From assembly GCA_028564705.1 (NCBI GenBank), contig JAPXFQ010002671.1:1178001-1242000 (forward strand): a DNA stretch of 64,000 nt, written 5' to 3'. The notes under the pieces were generated by a model. It ran no database searches and was not told where the DNA came from. It saw only the letters and a program-made list of their open reading frames with translations. Positions within the stretch are counted from its first letter, which is position 1. Every line of letters begins with the position of its first letter. The DNA is from Apricaphanius iberus. Taxonomy: Eukaryota > Chordata > Actinopteri > Cyprinodontiformes > Aphaniidae. Below, piece after piece: positions 47,431 through 64,000 of the stretch. Position numbers and translations under genes: made by a program.

Positions 47431-50400
47431 ATTAAATCCTTTTCCCCATCTCTATGAGGCTAGCCCACACACCCTGTGAAAATAGTTCATTTTAGCTGCA
47501 TTCAGGCTGACCATTTCATATTTTAACGCTGTGTTGTTTTTTTTTTTTATGTTCTGCATGAAATACTGAGAATCAACAGATCCAGGATCTCCTACCTTCA
47601 GTAATGACATAGTTGATGATTTGATTTATATTTGTTTTTTGATAATTTACCTCTACAGGCTGAATGAATTAGATTTTTGTTTAAAACCTCATATTGTTCT
47701 CTTGAACGCAGTGGGATGTAAGCTTTCCTTCTTAGCTGACCTTTAGTTCCAACCTGATGGTTATGTTGGTCCTGAATGTTTGTGCATAACGATTTGTGGT
47801 GCGTTTTATATTTCTACTCGGAAGTTACATTTTCCGTATTTCCAGTTGGAACAACCACAAAAAGCCCCCTGAAGTTTTCGTTTTATTTTCTTTTTTACAA
47901 ATTTAAACTTTTCTCTTAAAATACAGAGGCTTGAATTTGGTCAGTTTCACCAATCATGTTTTTTTTGTTTTATTTTTTTTTCTCCAGGTGATCAATAATG
48001 TGAGTGGAATAAGTGCAGATCCTCTCAGTGGGATTTATTAAAGTTTAAAGAGTTGAATCAGCTCCACTCCTCTCCAGACACCACTCACTTATTTAATATT
48101 TATAAATCGTCACTTTGACTCAGAAGCAGTAAAATGTTCCCTGGAGCCTTTTAGGCGTTTTTTTTCTTTCTGGTAATGCAAATCAGAATAACTGTTTGAA
48201 TTCATTTCAATTCCATGCAGCAGAATAATTAAAATCACTGGCATCTTTGTTAATCCTGGTATTTTACAGAAAACATTTGGTGTTGTTCCCATTTTCCTTT
48301 CCTATGAGTCATCTGTTGCATTGGACATTTAAAAAAAAAATTATTTTCAAACTTTACTGGAATGGGTTTTAATGCTGTAATTTCTGCAAACAAAACAAAC
48401 TGATAAAATCCATCACTGTAATTATTATAATTTTTGGCATCAAACTGAATTTGACCTTCACTCAAGAGTCTTTTTCCAAATAAAGATGTTCACAAATAGT
48501 ATTTCAAGATGAAGCTAGTTGCTAAATCAATGTTATAGATGCGAGCTCTGTCCTAAAAGTTTAAGTAGAAAACAGCTGGACTTCTTGTATTTTCTTTAAA
48601 ATGTTTTAATTCCAAAAAGCTTCTTCAGCTCCGAACATGGTTGGGAATGCAAATATAAATAATTTTGGTAATTCTAAAGTTAAAAAGGTTTTATCTGATT
48701 TAAAAGACTTAAAAAAACTTGTGATTTCAACTGCATATATTGTACTCAAAACAATCCCACTAATAGGGCAATTGAAGTCAATAATGGTGCAATTAAGCCA
48801 AATCAGACACTGGCCCTTCTCATTACTCAGCTCGATTCGATGATTGATGATCCAGACATGTCTCTAACGAGGCCATGGGAATTGTTTTTACCCAAGGTGT
48901 AAATTGCTGTGAAACCACCTGGAGAGACGAGTCTGAGCTGCAGATTTCATCTTTCTACCACACACTCTGCAAACGTGATTCGTCTCACCGGTATGTGAGC
49001 TACAGACTGCAGCTGCTACGTACGTTTTAGGATGGAGTTGATGATTAGTCAGAGGCGTTGGAGGATTATTTGAGGGTAAATGGCTCATAATAAACTGTTC
49101 ATGTTAGCTGTCAATTCACAATAATGACCAAAAGAATGTCTCCTCAGTGAACACTGTTTTTAAATGACTGATTCATTTTCAGAGCAAACTAATAGTAACT
49201 TGCCTTCAACAATGGATCATTGTCGACTTAGCTGCACCATTAAAACGACTGTTCCAACCAAAAATGTATTTTAAAAAAACACTTCCTGTTCTGTTCAATG
49301 AGAAGTTCAAAACTGTCGGACTCCAAGGGCCATCACTTTGACGGGTTTCATATTTTGTAGTGTAATAACCTTAAACGGATCTTATAAAGTCCTTGCTTAT
49401 GGAGTTTTAAAAATGTATTTAGGTCCTTAATTCCCATGTTATTTTTCAATAAAAAGAAAACTATTTAAGAAATTGGGTTATTTTTATCTTTATATCCCAC
49501 AATCATCAGGGCTCGATTATTTACGTTATTAATTTTTCCCACAGATGAGGGACAGCTCCACGTTGCCTAGCAACCAGCATTCTAGCTCCTGTATTCACTT
49601 TCTGGTTGTATTCCATGTAAAACTGCTGATAAAATAAAATGAAGATAGTTGAAGATAGTTGACGGTGAAACAGGCATTGGACATGCTTTAGGTACTTGAT
49701 GCTAAATTTGACAGGAGATGGTAAGTCGAGCAATTATTCAATTCAACCTATTTTTAATGTGTCAATTCTTATTGTACAGTTTACAAGTAATTATCTTTGG
49801 CATGTATTTAACAGTAGCATTTATTTTCAATTATTAATCTTATTGTTGCAATATTGATATTGCTGTTTAATCTATTTATTCTGTATGTATTTTAAAAAAA
49901 CTTCATTATTGCCCTATTTTATTTTCTGTCCAAGTTAATTATTTTCTGTAAATAATTTATAATCTTTTCGGTAAGAAAAGGAACTGGTCAGTAAAACATT
50001 TTTTTTTCCAAATTACACATTTTGTTATTTTAAAACTTTAATAAGCCTGTGTATATAATGGCTTTTGCTAAAAAATTTAATCTTATACCATATTATTAGG
50101 TCAACAAATGCTTAATGAGTTAACTTTTAATGCACTAGAACCACTTTATTGCATTCCATTGGCCAGACTGCCAGCCGTCAAAGTGACAAAACTTTCTCTC
50201 TCATTATGTTGAGGTTTATAACTGTAAAGGACATATGTGTTATTAAAAACGAGAACAGTTTATAAATGGGATTTTAGAAAATGGTTTCCTAATATTAATA
50301 AAAAGTCTCCACCTCAGGGTGAAAAGGGGAAAACTCTTTTAAGCATCTTTAGAAACGTTATGAAGACGGTGATAAAAAGATGTTAACTCCGTAGACAAAT

Positions 50401-51352
50401 AAACACTTTCATTTATGTAGTAATCAACATTAAGGAGACTTAAATGCATTTGCACTATTTTCCAACAATAAAAGTCTATTTTTTATGATCCAAGTTTAGT
50501 AAATATTTGAACAATTTTCAAAAGAATACAAGGCAGTTTTCTTTTGGATAATGAATTAAATGTTTAAAAGATTATAAAATAATTATCAAATGCTGATGTG
50601 GTAACTGTGGAAAAAAATAGAGCATTGTTGCAGGGTTTGAGTTGACCTGGGTGTCAAGAAAATTTTAATTACCGTTGATGGAGACCTGACACTTTTTCTG
50701 ACTTGGCCGTGAATGACTTAAGACTTTAAAAAAAAGACTTGTGAACAGCACAAGTCTGCAGACTAAAACCACAAATCACCCAGCATCCCATCTTTTGTGT
50801 TTTTGCACAAGTAAGGCCTCTTACTTTAAAAGTTTACTGGACGTTCTGTCATTCTATTTGTTGTTTGATGGTTTTTACAAGGAAAGACGTGCAGCAATGC
50901 TTCAGGCAAAATGCCTATTATTATTTTGGCGTTCCTGTTGACTAAAGCAGACACTCCAGTATGAAACTTGCAGTCCACAAAATATTTAGAAGTTAGAAAC
51001 AAGGTAAACAGAAAAACGAGAAGATCATAAACATCCATAGTAAACCTGACATTGGCTGATTGGCGGCTAGTGGCAGAGAACTAGCCGTGTTATTCCCTTT
51101 TTACGGAAAGCCCAATGCTAGTAGATTTACACAGCATCTGAGAGGCTGGGTTTGAAACTTTGTGTTTTTAAACAGTAACAGTGACATTTTATCCCAATAG
51201 TTCTTTTCTTGTTATCCTTCCAGTGAAGGGGCCCATTAATCACCAAACTTCCCAGCAATTAAAAATAAATTGCAAATCCTGCAAATATAAATGTGTCTGA
51301 CGGCGCTTATGTTTGTTTTGTTGTAAACAGCAGATGTCTGGGCTCTAAATAA

Positions 51353-52543
51353 TGCCCCATTTCCACTAGTACCAGTACAGTCCGTTCAGGCCGACTCCTT
51401 TTTTTCAGACTACCTCTGCCTTGGTTCCAAAAGTGCCGAAGCGACCTGAAACACCCACCTATGGACTGATTGGTCCGGTAATATAATATCCCTCTTACTC
51501 CTACGCAGCAGTGGTAGCAGCTGATTGGTCTGGAGTTGTTATTTTGTCTCAGAGTAAGCTATAGTTTAAAGTTTCACATAAGCGGCACACTTCAGTTAAC
51601 TGCAACTAGCCTAAAATAAAAATCGGTGTGAGTCGCGAATTATATAAGTATTAAACAACGTGGGGATCTCCCATTCGCTGGGTCTAGGTTCGCGTCCCAC
51701 TACTGCGGTACTTACTCTTTTTTTTACAGTAGGTTCAGGTTCACAGATATTCTTCCTGGTTTCAGAAAAAAGACTTTTTCTAGATTTTTTGATTTTTTTT
51801 GATTATTTATATTTTATTTTAAAATTGTTTTAGGTTTGTTTTAGGTTTTGTATTTAAATAAATGAAACCAAAAACACAATTTTAATGGCAGAGGAGTACT
51901 TTTAGAGATTTTTCAATGCACTATTTCTTCTATTTATTTTTGTGTCAAATTATGATTCTCCTGACTATTATTGTTAAACTACGGCCAAACTCCTCTTATT
52001 TTACAGGATTAAAAGTTCAGAATAGACGGTGAATATTTACAGAAACACTTGGAGGTAGGGCCCGTTGATATGGTTTAAAAAATTAAATCTTAGATTTTTT
52101 TTTAATACCAAATCTGATTTCAGATTTTAATCCATTTTTTCCTACCTGATTTTTTTTTTTTTTTTTTTTTTGTAAGAAGAAATTGCTAGTGATAAAAAAT
52201 ATTTTCAAAAACCTGCTTTTATTGCAATCACCCTGTCCTGGAGCGGACTTGAATTTAATGTCCAACTAAAATCAAGCTACAAATGTATCCTTGTAAAACA
52301 AGATTGCTAGATTGACATCACTTTGAGCTATGTAAGTCTAGGTAGTACATTGGTAAAAAAATAAATAAATCTCTGTTTTCCAAAAATGTAATCTTCAACA
52401 ACAGAAGAGAGATGCTTTTTGCTGGAGCTTTTGTTAAACTAAGCCCGCCCACGTCCTCACCCACTACAGTTCCTTTGAGATGGTAATGGAAACACAACCT
52501 ACCGTTCCATTCTGTACCGTACTGGCCCTAGTGGAAATGGGCA
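51353..52543. mobile_element. Harbinger-like non-autonomous element with TAA TSD
   Basis: The left end TGCCCCATTTCCACTAGTAC and the reverse complement of the right end, TGCCCATTTCCACTAGGGCC, match apart from one inserted C and a few changes, and similarity continues through CCAGTACxGT. TAA flanks both sides (51350-51352, 52544-52546), the TWA duplication of PIF/Harbinger. The 1.19-kb interior is AT-rich, includes a 22-bp poly-T at 52150-52171 and has no transposase. Confidence 0.75.
52150..52171. repeat. Poly-T tract
   Basis: A run of 22 T inside the 51353-52543 element. Confidence 0.95.
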
Positions 52544-53389
52544 TAAGGTTCCTTATGCACAATGCGCCAAGAACAGCAGGAATATTCCCACTCAGATCTC
52601 AAGTTGTTTGTCATGTTGAGCAGAAGTCTGCACATTCCGGCGTTCAGGTTGACTTACAGCCGACTGTGTCCTCAGATGGAAGTTCATCAAATCAAAACAG
52701 ACTCACTAACAGTCTGATGTATTTATCTATTTTTAGAAAAAGGAAAAACCATCAGTAAACTTAAGCAAAGCAACCCTAATAAAAGCGTTGAAGGAATATT
52801 TTGTAGCTAACCTTCAACAGATCATGGCTAAACTCAGAATGATGAGGACTGTTCAGTCTTTCAGTGTTGATGTGTGCAGTGGGTGCAGTATTACAGCTGC
52901 TTATCATCAATCAGCTGATCCTGGGGAAATTTGCTCTGTTTTAAATGCCAACAGTCATGAGTAGGTACGTTTTGTGTATGTCCCCTTTTTATAAAGCTTC
53001 TCTCTTTTCTTTTTTTCAATGTTTTTGACTGCTCCCAAAGAAAAACCTGTTTATTGTTTTACGAATGTGGGCTTGTTCACGGGTCTTTGCAGACTGTTTT
53101 TAGAGCCACTTTATCTGTGGCTATGCATTTTGGTAAACCATTCCAAATTATACACTCGTTATTCATTTTTTTTCTCCCCTTTTTTTAGTTGCAGAAAAAT
53201 TCTGCAGCTACAGAGGAAATGACTTGCAGGCAGAGATCAGCTTCATGACACAGTGAAATTATCTGCGGGCCCCGGGGTGGGGTGGATCATTTCCTGTATT
53301 GCCCACGCTCGTTGGGAGATCCTCTCGCATGTGTGTGCACACTGACAGTCGGTAACTCCCCTCCTCCCTGCGTTGTCTGTCTGTGTGTG

Positions 53390-53407
53390 TTTTTTTTTTT
53401 TTTTTTT
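53390..53407. repeat. Poly-T tract
   Basis: A run of about 18 T following GTCTGTGTGTGT. Confidence 0.9.
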
Positions 53408-55889
53408 GTCCTTAAATAGTAGTTTTGTGTGAGGTAAGTCCTTTAATGGGGAAGTGATGCTGAGATGAGGAAACCGAGTACGCAGCTCGGCTTACCGCTG
53501 ACCAGCTTCAGCCGAGCAGAGAACGATGGAGGGAGCAGGAAGAGTGAGATAAGGAGGACAGAGAAAGATGAGGAAAGCATATCAAAGGAAGTGAGTTAGA
53601 TTTAGAGAGGGTTGGACCACAACCCGTTTACAGCACAGGGTCAGATTTGGTCCAGTTTGACTCAATGCTTCAAACGGGGCCATTCAGGAATGCACAGCTG
53701 CCAGAAGCTGATAGATGGCTTCCTTATTGTTACACAATGCCCCGATTAGAGACAAACATCATTCTTCTTTAATAGCGTCCCCATATTACCCAAACGTCAA
53801 CTGCAACAAAGTTGACAACTTCACTTTTGCATGAAATAGTGACGTGAAAATCAAGTCAGCCCCAGTGTTTTTTAGCTGCAGGTTGAACATTTAAAAAGAG
53901 GCTGGTTTAGAGCAACTCTGGTTGTGGAGAGACACATTTCTTAATGATGATTTTCTGCTTTTACACAAAAAAATTAAACTACAGCTACTCCATTAAGCCA
54001 GTTTTGGGCTGATTTGCTGATTATCTAATTGATGATGAACATCCCTTAAAATGGTCTGTGCTTGGTTAAAGATTTGGAGGTATTTTTTACAGTGTAGTGA
54101 CTCTACTTTTATAAAATGAAGAATAATGTTGCTCTATAATAGAGCCTCTATATAAGTCATTGATTACTCTTATTTCCTGATTCTCCCACTCGTTGAATCC
54201 AGGAATAAATTGTGAATTATCAGCTATTACAGCTAAGAATTATTTTTTTGGTGTTTGTCCTAAAAGTGTCTTTATTATATTCCACACATTTCTGATATTA
54301 TCAACTATGAAATTGTGCTCCATCTTTAACTGTTGTTTTATAGATGTTAAAAATGGGACATTTGATACAAGTTCTGGATTGCATCCCAAAGCCTCTTATT
54401 CCAAACACAGATTTTTTAGGATCTCCTATTACCCACTCTGAGATGTTCTGGAGTTGTACTGCCCAGTGACAATACTGGAAGATTGGTGCTGCAAGATCTC
54501 CCCTTTCGAATGACAATTGTAATTTTTCTGATCTCATTTTGGGGTGTCTATTATTTCAAATGAACTTTTTAATTGCTGTATTTAAATCTTTAAATACATT
54601 TTGAGATATTAAATTTGGAATAATTTGCATTAAATATAGGATACGTGGAAAAATATTCATGGAGCTTTCTATCTCCTATGATTTATTGAAGAGACATCTT
54701 GCCTTTATTTCCTCATGTTTTGACTGCCAGTAAACTGTCCAAATCATATATAATTTTTGGATCTTTGTGTTTTTTTTCTTCTATTTTTTAAAGTTATTAT
54801 TCTTTAAAAGCTCTAATTGAAAGCAAATTCAATCACAGAGAAAATGTTTTAAGCTTTTCGTGAACTCATCACCATAATATCATGAATGAAAGGGGTGGAA
54901 GCGGTTATGTTCAAAAACAATACATGCCCTGCTGTAAATACTTCCAAACCCATTTTTACCTGTACTGCATCACTCAATCTTCTTGAACAGCATTTCCCAC
55001 AGCATCACAGATCCTACACCATACCTAACAGTGGGCAAGAGGTACTTATGCCAGACCCACTTGCTGCCTTTTACCAAGAAGCTTAATCTTATTTCATGTA
55101 TTTCTCCATTATGCATGCATCCATTCATTCATCTATCCTATCGCTCTTGTCCCTATCAGATGAAGAAGTTTTTTCTGTCTTTATTTAAACGTGACTCAGA
55201 AAGATTGAGACTTTTAGAGGTTTGAGTAGATAATGAATAAGAACACTATTAAAAGCCTCAGTTTTCTCAGCTTTACAATGTGTTCTGATCGGATGCATGT
55301 TGTTAATGATGAATCTGTTCTTGCTGTGCTAAAGCAACTCATCGAACTCGCTCAGTCAGATTTGACTGTTTTCAAAAGGTTATCAGCTGACAATGTGCTC
55401 ATTGATTAAAGACAGACTGAAGCAGGCAGATTGAGGACTTAGTCACCTCCTCTCTCTCTGCCTCGGGTTTGGTGTTTCTCTTTTTGTGTGCTCAGGGGAA
55501 AGCTGCTCACTTTCATTCAGGCTGTCACTGATGCTGAACTGTTTTGGTGAGAAAAGAGGAAATAAACTTTGCTTAGAAACAGCAGCCGGTGGATCGCAGC
55601 ACTGAGTCTGAGCGAGAGGTGGCTGTCATTGGGGGAAGGCTCTTTTTCAAAACATCTCAGTTGCAAATCGGAATGCAGGTGATGTGAAGGTTCCCACACA
55701 TTTAGAGCACAGAAGTGATTGTTCATGATGCTACTTCATGTGCTCTGGCCTGTTATGCAACGGCTCAGCTGCTAATGTTTCTGTCAAGGCTGGTGAGTCA
55801 CCAGGGCTTTAATAAAAACTGACAGGAGGAGGAAAATGGAGAGAAAACTCACTGTGAACAGTTTCAAAACATTTTTTTTAGCTTTTGCA

Positions 55890-55892
<3 letters not shown>

Positions 55893-55941
<49 letters not shown>
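55893..55941. repeat. (AT)n(AC)n compound microsatellite
   Basis: About 33 bp of TA units followed directly by about 16 bp of CA units. It abuts the left end of the Tc1 copy at 55942. Confidence 0.95.
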
Positions 55942-57088
<1,147 letters not shown>

Positions 57089-57177
57089 TAGTTTTAAAAA
57101 TTTCTGTGATCAAAACTTCCAACAAAACTTCGTTCACTCAACACTTGATCTAAATCTTATGTGAACTTTTAATACAG

Positions 57178-57278
57178 ATGAGAAAGTTATCAGGGAACTT
57201 CGAGACCTTCAGATGAAGTCTGAAGACTTTGAAAAAGTGAAAATCATCGGTCGAGGGGCATTTGGTGAAGTCCAGTTG
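57178..57278 (+). CDS. rock2: rock2 coding exon 3 (residues 61-94, P-loop)
   Basis: The acceptor AATACAG ends at 57177 and the donor GTGAGT starts at 57279. The exon completes Tyr61, encodes EKVIRELRDLQMKSEDFEKV and the glycine loop IIGRGAFGEVQL with Gly85, Gly87 and Gly90. The 101 bp return the frame to phase 0. The intron before it is 94 bp. Confidence 0.94.
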
Positions 57279-59108
<1,830 letters not shown>

Positions 59109-59211
59109 TGACATTTTTACTTCCTATTAAGATTATAATTGTTTTTTTTTTGTAATCTTATCTTTGGGGATTTGACTTAAGTGATACGACCTGTGTGTTT
59201 TGCCATTTTAG

Positions 59212-59634
<423 letters not shown>

Positions 59635-59958
59635 TAGAGGGTGACACGGGAATCAGTCGTTGCTCCCGTCCCATCCCGAGCCCCAAAGAATACTCCCGTC
59701 TCGTCCCGATCATGTGACAGCCCCCCCTAAAAAACGCGCATTGCAGCGTCATTTTTTAAAGCTAATTCCCTGATATCTGACAAGATAAATGTAAAAAAAA
59801 AAAAGAAGAATTCTAATTTCTTGTTTCCCGCCCAAACCCGTGGATTATTTTCTGTCCCGTCCAAATCACGATACCAACAGTGAAATTGACTCCCGTCCCG
59901 CGGGAATCCTGCAGGAATCTCGTGACCCGTGGGAATCTCGAAAAATTGTCACCCTCTA
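59635..59958. mobile_element. hAT MITE with perfect 12-bp TIR and 8-bp TSD
   Basis: The ends TAGAGGGTGACA and TGTCACCCTCTA are perfect 12-bp inverted repeats. The element is flanked by an identical 8-bp GTTCACAG (59627-59634 and 59959-59966), the size expected for hAT transposition. The 324-bp interior is rich in CCCGTCCC and GGGAATC units that partly repeat in inverse orientation (CGGGAATC at the left, GATTCCCG-type units at the right) and carries no ORF. The intact ends and duplication suggest a fairly recent insertion compared with the other elements. Confidence 0.9.
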
Positions 59959-60430
59959 GTTCACAGTGAAGGGTAAATCCAGACTGATGAGCTTGCTGCT
60001 ACCAGACTATTGAGCTTACTTAAAGATGTGCTATTGCATGCTATATTAGGCCTAAACCCCTTTAATGATAAAGGGAAAGTTTTTTTTTTTTTCAACCTGG
60101 TACTTATTTTTCGCATTTATTACGTTCATTTACTCACCCAAGCAAGTTTGGAGCTACTTGGAGTCCTTCAGAAGAAGTTTATATCCAGCCGCAATCCACG
60201 TTTATCCGTGTAATGTGAGTAGTGAGGACAGATGAAGTCCTGCCTCTAAATAAGGCATTATCTGCCTCAAAACCCCTTCACTGTACCAGTGTTTTGGTTT
60301 GGATAGGTATACATTTTCCCCTTTGAGTTTGGATCGTCTCGGCGCTGCACTGATGTAGGCTTCTGGGGTTTTATAGGTTTTTAATGCAACTGATTCCAGC
60401 GTACACTAACCCGGGATTTCAATGATATTG

Positions 60431-60446
60431 CAGCAGCAGCAGCAGC
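60431..60446. repeat. Short (CAG)n run
   Basis: Five CAG units inside a rock2 intron; not coding. Confidence 0.85.
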
Positions 60447-60967
60447 CATGGCAGCTATAGTCTGACTAGGCTGAGGAAAGGGAGTCTGGAAGCTGAACTT
60501 AGTCCAGTTGGTCATTCAGTTAATTGAATCCTGCAATGGTGTGGTGCTCTAATCCCCCTGGAAGAGAACAAAAAAGCAGTTCCAAGACGTTCTGAACTCC
60601 TAGGGGAGTCGTGCTAACAATTAATAACAAACATTAGTTAAATTAAAGAGTTTTGGGGCAGATGATGCCTTATCTGCAAATCTCCTGCCATGATTGATTC
60701 CTATTTTATGGATATACGCTGATCACGACTGGATATAAACTTCTTCAGAAAGACTCCAAGTGGCTTCAAACTTGTCTGTGTGAGTAGCTGAATGTAATAA
60801 ATGCTAAAAATAGGGTCCAGGTTGACCGAAAAAAACAAAAACTTTCCCTTTAAGAAATTTTCAACCCAAAACTAACACATGGTTTGTTGAAATCCCGCCT
60901 CCAGCCGTGCGACTCCCACTCGTTTCATGACATAACTCTAGATCCTCAGCAAAGTATAGTCAAAAAA

Positions 60968-61095
60968 AGAGATGTCCCGATCTCAAGATTGGATTGGGAC
61001 AATATTTAAAAAAGTCTCAGTGATTGGATATCAGCTATATTCACTGAGGAGTCGTGCCGATTTTTACAAAAGTACCTCCTGGTTACATTTGACGG
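60968..61095. mobile_element. Possible hAT-like fragment
   Basis: GATGTCCCGATCTCAAGATT, GGATTGGGACAAT, then GTGATTGGATATCAGC and GGAGTCGTGCCGATTTTT resemble the 'GTCCCGATC...GATTGGGAC...GATTGG' end of vertebrate hAT elements. Only one end is visible, so this is uncertain. Confidence 0.35.
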
Positions 61096-61806
61096 TGATA
61101 GCGCAATAATTCCAAAACAAGGACTTATAATTACCACAAATCAGCATAGTAGATTAAACACAGTTATAATATGGGTGAACTTAAAAAAATATGCTTAACT
61201 GTACTTTAAATCCTATAATAAAGACATACAAACTCACCTTCTGGCATTTACACTCAACAATAAACCGAAATAAAGAGAGAGAAAACTTCTCTCTTAGCTC
61301 CTGCAGCGAAAGAGAAAAAAGGCAGACTCTGAGCCACACCTGTAGTGCATTCTAATTGTTTCGTATGAAATGGCGGTCACAGACCAACACTTTCTGCTTC
61401 GGTTTTGTGAACTTCTGAATATAAATTCTGACGATTAAACTTTCCTTTAGCGAGGCTGAACAAATTCCTGTAGCTTACCTCCCGCAGACCACATAACATT
61501 TTTGCATTCTTGGTATTTTCAAAAGTGCAGACTAGATTAATACACAGTTTTTGCCATCTGTGGAGAATAATGCGCTCGCTGCTGACAACTCTGAGAGTTT
61601 GTGCGAGTATTTACAGTACTGGGGAGGAGCGTGGCAGAAGTATACCCCTTCCAGTCGTTTGAAGGAGTTTGGTGGGTCTGTAGCCAGTCTGCAGCTCAGA
61701 GAACAGGATTCATGTGTGAAGCCTAAAAATGCTTTAGGGATATTTTTGATGAGGAAATAACAAATAAACATAGTCAAAGGCTAAAAACACTGTTGATTCT
61801 ACATGA

Positions 61807-62438
<632 letters not shown>

Positions 62439-62482
62439 TGAAGTTCTTGTCCAGTAGTTCTCATGTATTTGCCCTTCTCTGA

Positions 62483-62647
<165 letters not shown>

Positions 62648-62742
62648 TAAATCCTCCTCGTCCTCTCCCATCGTTGCTAATTGTTTCAGAAACCTTCCTC
62701 CAGTTTTAACCACGTGATTTCGTTTTTCTTTTCTCCTTTCAG

Positions 62743-62797
62743 GTTATTAAATTCTGCCAACAATTCCTCAGTCGCACATGATAACTCCAAAGGAGAG
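62743..62797 (+). CDS. rock2: rock2 coding exon 10 (residues 406-424)
   Basis: A short 55-bp exon after CTTTCAG encodes (Q)LLNSANNSSVAHDNSKGE and ends before GTAAAT in phase 0. It is the start of the linker between kinase and coiled coil, a region that diverges quickly and corresponds in mammals to the segment after YYREN. Support comes from splice sites, frame and position rather than strong sequence similarity. Confidence 0.8.
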
Positions 62798-64000
62798 GTA
62801 AATACTTACAAATACACAGTGATGTTAACAGTGGTAGAGGGTTTAAAATCATATGCTTTTTAACTAAAATGAACAAAACTATATATAATAATATATTGGA
62901 CTGCTTTTACTTTTGAAGACATACAGAAAGCACATTAAATGTAACACTATCAGCTAGTTTATAACACAATATATAGGTCTTTCTGAACATTTCACTAGTA
63001 CAATAAGCTGACTGCCTCCATGTCACACTCAGTACATTTACACTCACATCTAAATGGAGCTTTTTGGTGTAATCGGACTAAGGGCTTGTCCCCTCCTAAG
63101 AGTAGAGGCCCAGTTTACATGTCACTCAGAAAATCAAATTATTAAATGAACCACGTTTAATTCTGCCAGGATGGATTGCGACATCCACCCCTGCGTGTTA
63201 GCATTCCACCTCTTAACCTGGAGTAGCACACAGACGATAAACAGACGCTGGTAGGAGTCAAAGCAGGATAATTACAATGTCAGTTTAGAATGCACTGGTC
63301 GGCCACTTACGTTTGTCTTAGCTGCCATATTCTTCCAATACTACTACTGTGTAGGTGATTTGCACTTCTGCCTCTCGTTACTTCCCGAGGGGATGTGCGA
63401 GTACAGGTTGCAGAGAAGTGCGATTCTCAATCGCGTTATCTGGGCCCAGTACATTTACATTTCACACGCTTTTTGGGTTTTCATAGGCTGCCAACATTTT
63501 CTAAATTAAATAAACACCTCTCAGATTCTACACATATTTTAAATTGTATTATGCAAATAAGTCAATGTTTTGAAAATATCTTAATTTATTTAGATAATTA
63601 ATGTGACCAAATATCTATGACTAAATATATTAAGTCTCATTTATACAATGGATTCCATATTTAAATCATGAATACGTTTCCCAGTAGAAACGTATTTATT
63701 TATGTAATCTCACAATTAATGTACACTTGGTTAGAATTTCAGTGTGACTAGTTTTTTTCAAAAAGCTTAGAGCGCTTTCAATCTGAAATAATCTAAATCC
63801 TCAACTAACTTCAGTTCAGTGCTAGAAACTGCTGCTAAACAGTCAGGTACTCATGAAACTCACTTTAGACTCTTAAGAACTTGATTTCGGGTTTTTTTTT
63901 TTTTTTAAATGTTGCCTTTAAGTAAACAGAACTTAAAACCCAAAGTGCTGAACAGCAATGATAGAACCTGAGTAATAAAAGGTTTCATAAAACAATAAAA
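62798..64000 (+). other. rock2: rock2 intron, continuing past the window
   Basis: No coiled-coil exon is recognisable here, so the next exon should lie downstream of 64000. Two CAGTACATTTACA motifs (about 63030 and 63450) in direct orientation hint at a repeat, but its nature is unclear. The rest is AT-rich without features. Confidence 0.7.

Noticed and set aside
51680..51710. tRNA-like B box GGTTCGCGTCC
   Set aside because: The T-arm stem pairs poorly and no A box or acceptor stem can be fitted upstream; it is probably a chance or SINE-derived remnant.

Overview
This window is vertebrate nuclear DNA, almost certainly from a teleost fish. The evidence is AT-rich non-coding sequence, genes split into small exons with GT-AG introns, many decayed Tc1/mariner copies, Harbinger-like and hAT-like non-autonomous elements, tails of fish-type LINEs, and dinucleotide microsatellites. 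I see nothing prokaryotic, no CRISPR array, no operon and no convincing tRNA or rRNA gene.

Two protein-coding genes are supported, both on the + strand and both running off the window. (1) The 3' part of sobp (sine oculis-binding protein): a 96-bp coding exon at 6146-6241, an 8.2-kb intron, and the large last coding exon at 14455-16392. The stop codon lies one base before a good splice donor, and a strong acceptor at 19341 may open a separate 3'UTR exon. The exons for the first FCS finger and the N-terminus were not found and should lie upstream. (2) The 5' part of rock2 (Rho-associated kinase, ROCK2-type): a GC-rich first exon around 28.4-29.3 kb with the start ATG at 29220, a 27.7-kb first intron, then nine more coding exons at 57002-62797. 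The ten exons join in frame into 424 residues covering the N-terminal extension, the whole kinase domain and the start of the linker. The coiled coil, Rho-binding, PH and C1 parts lie beyond the window.

Layout: 1-6145 sobp intron with a reversed Tc1 remnant; 6146-6241 sobp exon; 6242-14454 sobp intron with another Tc1 copy, LINE fragments and an AT microsatellite; 14455-16393 sobp last coding exon; 16394-28400 possible sobp 3'UTR intron and exon, then the intergenic stretch with a Tc1 copy, a TAAT-rich block, a CTCF-like site, a piggyBac transposase relic and a hAT MITE; 28400-29318 rock2 promoter and first exon; 29319-57001 rock2 intron 1, full of nested transposons; 57002-62797 rock2 kinase exons with short introns apart from three of 1.7, 0.1 and 2.4 kb; 62798-64000 next rock2 intron.

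The two genes do not work in one known pathway: SOBP is a nuclear SIX1 co-factor and ROCK2 is a cytoplasmic RhoA effector kinase. No new biological system stands out. The observations most worth checking are the hidden 96-bp sobp exon between two Tc1 copies, the stop-adjacent sobp splice donor, an unidentified antisense exon-like ORF inside rock2 intron 1 (33534-33744), several DNA elements whose ends and target duplications can be read directly, and a few candidate regulatory blocks. All homology statements come from recalled family knowledge; no search was run.
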